Source of the DNA: Janthinobacterium rivuli
GTDB taxonomy: Bacteria > Pseudomonadota > Gammaproteobacteria > Burkholderiales > Burkholderiaceae_D
Assembly: GCF_029690045.1 (NCBI RefSeq)
Contig: NZ_CP121464.1
Span: 4,960,001 to 5,024,000, forward strand
DNA length: 64,000 bases
Direction: 5' to 3'
Position numbers and translations under genes: made by a program. Under the pieces are notes generated by a model. It saw nothing but the letters and a program-made list of their open reading frames with translations. It was not told the origin of the DNA and did no database searches. Shown piece after piece: positions 62,550 to 64,000 of the stretch. Each line of letters starts with the position of its first letter. Positions within the stretch are counted from its first letter, which is position 1.

Positions 62550-63521
62550 TCACGCCGGCACCAGACTGCCGCCCAGGCCCAGCTTTTGCAGCTTGGCGCG
62601 GGTCTTTTCGGCGTCTTCGCGGCTGCCGAACGGGCCCACGCGCACGCGGATACGCTCGCCCGCCGGGCTGGAGACTTTCTGAGTGTACGACTTGATGCCC
62701 GCTTCGCGCAGCTTGTCCTGCAATTCGTCAACCTTGTCCTGCGTCGCCAGGGCCGCCACCTGCACCACGAACTTGCCGCTGCCGGCGTCGTGCGCCTTGT
62801 CTTGCACCTTCTCTTGCGGTTTGTCTTGTGGCTTGCCTTCCAGAATCGCCAGCGCGCGCGCGGCATCGTCGGCCGATTGCGCCGGCTTGGCAGGCTTCGG
62901 TTCGGGCTTGGCTTCCGGTTTTACTTCATGCTTGGGTTCGGGCTTGGACTCGTGTTTCGGCTCGGGCTTGCTTTCGTGTTTCGGTTCCGGTTTCGGCTCC
63001 ACCTTGACAGGCTTGGGCTCGGGTTTCGGTTCCACATAAGTTGGCTTGACCGGTGCAGGCTGGGCGGCGGCCAGCACGGGTGCCGGTGTGGGCGTCGGCT
63101 TGGCCGCAGGCGGCAGCGGCGTATCGACGATTTCCTCGGACTGGTCCAGGCCATTCGCTGCAGCTTGCGCCGGGACGGCCGGCACGGGCGCCGGTGCAGG
63201 CGCAACAGCCTTTTCCTTCGACGGAATGTCGATGGCGATATCGTTGAACGGTGCCTTCGGCTCGGAATCGAGCAGCATCGGCAAGCCGACAGCCACGCCC
63301 AGGGCCAGGGCAATGGCCCCGACCAGGCGACGGCGTGCGCGCTTTTTTTCAGGCAAGACCGGATCCGGCGCCTCCTTGCCGCCACGGCGCGATCCGCCGC
63401 CACCGGAGGTGTTGGCTGCGCGCTTGCGGGTCGGCGACTGTGCTTCGCCAGGGACATAAAAGCCGCTGTCTTCGCCAGAGGATTCTTGCTTGTTTTTAAA
63501 CAGTTTCGAGAACAAGCCCAT
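62550..63521 (-). CDS. SPOR-domain cell-division-associated protein
   Basis: 323 residues: cytoplasmic basic N-terminus, a single membrane helix (about 67-85), a long Pro/Lys/Glu-rich linker with tandem KPEPKHES-like units (about 165-220), and a SPOR domain at the end (FVVQVAALATQDKVDELQDK, RVRVGPFGSREDA). SPOR domains bind denuded peptidoglycan at the septum, like DedD or FtsN. It lies between folC and cvpA, the usual order. Confidence 0.9.
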   Translation of the reverse strand: MGLFSKLFKNKQESSGEDSGFYVPGEAQSPTRKRAANTSGGGGSRRGGKEAPDPVLPEKKRARRRLVGAIALALGVAVGLPMLLDSEPKAPFNDIAIDIPSKEKAVAPAPAPVPAVPAQAAANGLDQSEEIVDTPLPPAAKPTPTPAPVLAAAQPAPVKPTYVEPKPEPKPVKVEPKPEPKHESKPEPKHESKPEPKHEVKPEAKPEPKPAKPAQSADDAARALAILEGKPQDKPQEKVQDKAHDAGSGKFVVQVAALATQDKVDELQDKLREAGIKSYTQKVSSPAGERIRVRVGPFGSREDAEKTRAKLQKLGLGGSLVPA

Positions 63522-63545
63522 GCGTGATTTTCAGTCGAGTGCGTT

Positions 63546-64000
63546 TCAGTGAAGTGAGGATTTTCGGGCCTTCATCACGCCGGCAACGGTGAGGAAAGAA
63601 CCAAAGACCACAATTCTATCATTCTCACCGGCCCGGCTCATTGCATTTGCAAAAGCTTGTGCCGGATCATCGAAAATAGACACAGTATGTTCGCTGCTGT
63701 CAGGCTTGTCTTCGAGCATGATCTGCACCTTGGCGGCCAGCTCGGAAGCCGTGGCCGCGCGCGGCGAAGGCAGGCCCGTCAGGCACCAGTGGTCGACGTG
63801 TTCGCTCATCGCGGCCAATACGCCATCGATGTCCTTGTCCAGCATGGAGCCGAACACGGCATAGGTGTACGGGTGGAAACCCATATTGCCGAGGTTCTGG
63901 TTCAGCGCCGACGCCGCGTGGGGGTTGTGCGCCACGTCGAGGATCACGCTGGGTCGGCCAGGCAAGACCTGGAAGCGGCCCGGCAGCTCCACCGTCACCA
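63546..64000 (-). CDS. folC: folylpolyglutamate/dihydrofolate synthase, C-terminal part
   Basis: About 150 codons are visible; the 5' end lies beyond the window. The Mur-ligase C-terminal domain is clear: GRPSVILDVAHNPHAASAL, YTYAVFGSMLDKDIDGVL, VVFGSFLTVAGVM. Bifunctional FolC adds glutamate to folates. It is 24 bases before the SPOR gene in the conserved folC-SPOR-cvpA-purF run. Confidence 0.93.
   Translation of the reverse strand, partial: VTVELPGRFQVLPGRPSVILDVAHNPHAASALNQNLGNMGFHPYTYAVFGSMLDKDIDGVLAAMSEHVDHWCLTGLPSPRAATASELAAKVQIMLEDKPDSSEHTVSIFDDPAQAFANAMSRAGENDRIVVFGSFLTVAGVMKARKSSLH

Overview
The window looks like a chromosomal segment of a GC-rich betaproteobacterium of the Oxalobacteraceae (Janthinobacterium/Duganella/Massilia type). 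This is inferred from the protein families and their order: rpsF-priB-rpsR-rplI followed by dnaB, folC-SPOR-cvpA-purF followed by a PLP sulfur enzyme, alaA next to hom, and Burkholderiales-type porin and Bug proteins. No rRNA, tRNA, CRISPR array or intact insertion sequence was found.

Layout. 1-4.7 kb (minus strand) is the promoter-proximal part of an aryl-polyene type lipid pigment cluster: chain-length factor, acyltransferase, two acyl carrier proteins, membrane protein, AMP-ligase/dehydratase fusion and a cut methyltransferase. 4.7-5.6 kb is non-coding, with palindromes and the relic of an AbrB-family membrane gene. 5.6-14.7 kb is a nutrient-uptake locus: porin, lone Bug/TctC-like binding protein and a complete binding-protein ABC importer on the minus strand, divergent from a TctDE-like two-component system and an RraB-like gene. 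14.9-17.6 kb holds hom and alaA. 18-25.3 kb is an arn operon (4-amino-4-deoxy-L-arabinose modification of lipid A) led by a Mth938-domain gene, with ArnA split into two genes. It is followed by a peroxiredoxin and a PIN-PhoH ATPase.

28.2-32.3 kb is the accessory island. Three tandem PoNi-like immunity genes (DUF1910/DUF1911) lie in one direction downstream of a broken VgrG remnant, with no effector left. The first two copies are near-identical 1,229-bp units. The third has a diverged 5' half joined to an essentially identical 3' half. 32.4-34.7 kb holds a site-2-protease homologue that has lost its catalytic motifs, a YidD-like protein with a Cys-rich tail, and a bestrophin-like channel. 34.7-38.7 kb is a CueR copper regulon (copZ on plus; copA-cueR on minus; each with a 19-bp-spacer CueR promoter) flanking a glutathione S-transferase.

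38.8-51.3 kb (minus) is a candidate signalling and surface-adhesion block: GAF/HD-GYP phosphodiesterase, CHASE2 class III cyclase, TpsB transporter, 2,039-residue TpsA exoprotein and a FecR-domain protein. 51.5-54.1 kb has an MBL-fold hydrolase and a Pit phosphate transporter with its DUF47 partner. 54.2-57.2 kb is the dnaB and rpsF-priB-rpsR-rplI housekeeping block, in which priB appears to use a CTG start. Then come lexA with two SOS boxes, a Sel1-repeat lipid- or periplasm-directed protein, a PLP gamma-synthase family enzyme, purF, cvpA, a SPOR protein and the 3' part of folC.

The strongest candidates for something not fully described are the mosaic immunity array beside a VgrG scar, the cyclase/HD-GYP/FecR/two-partner secretion block, and the ABC importer combined with an orphan Bug protein.
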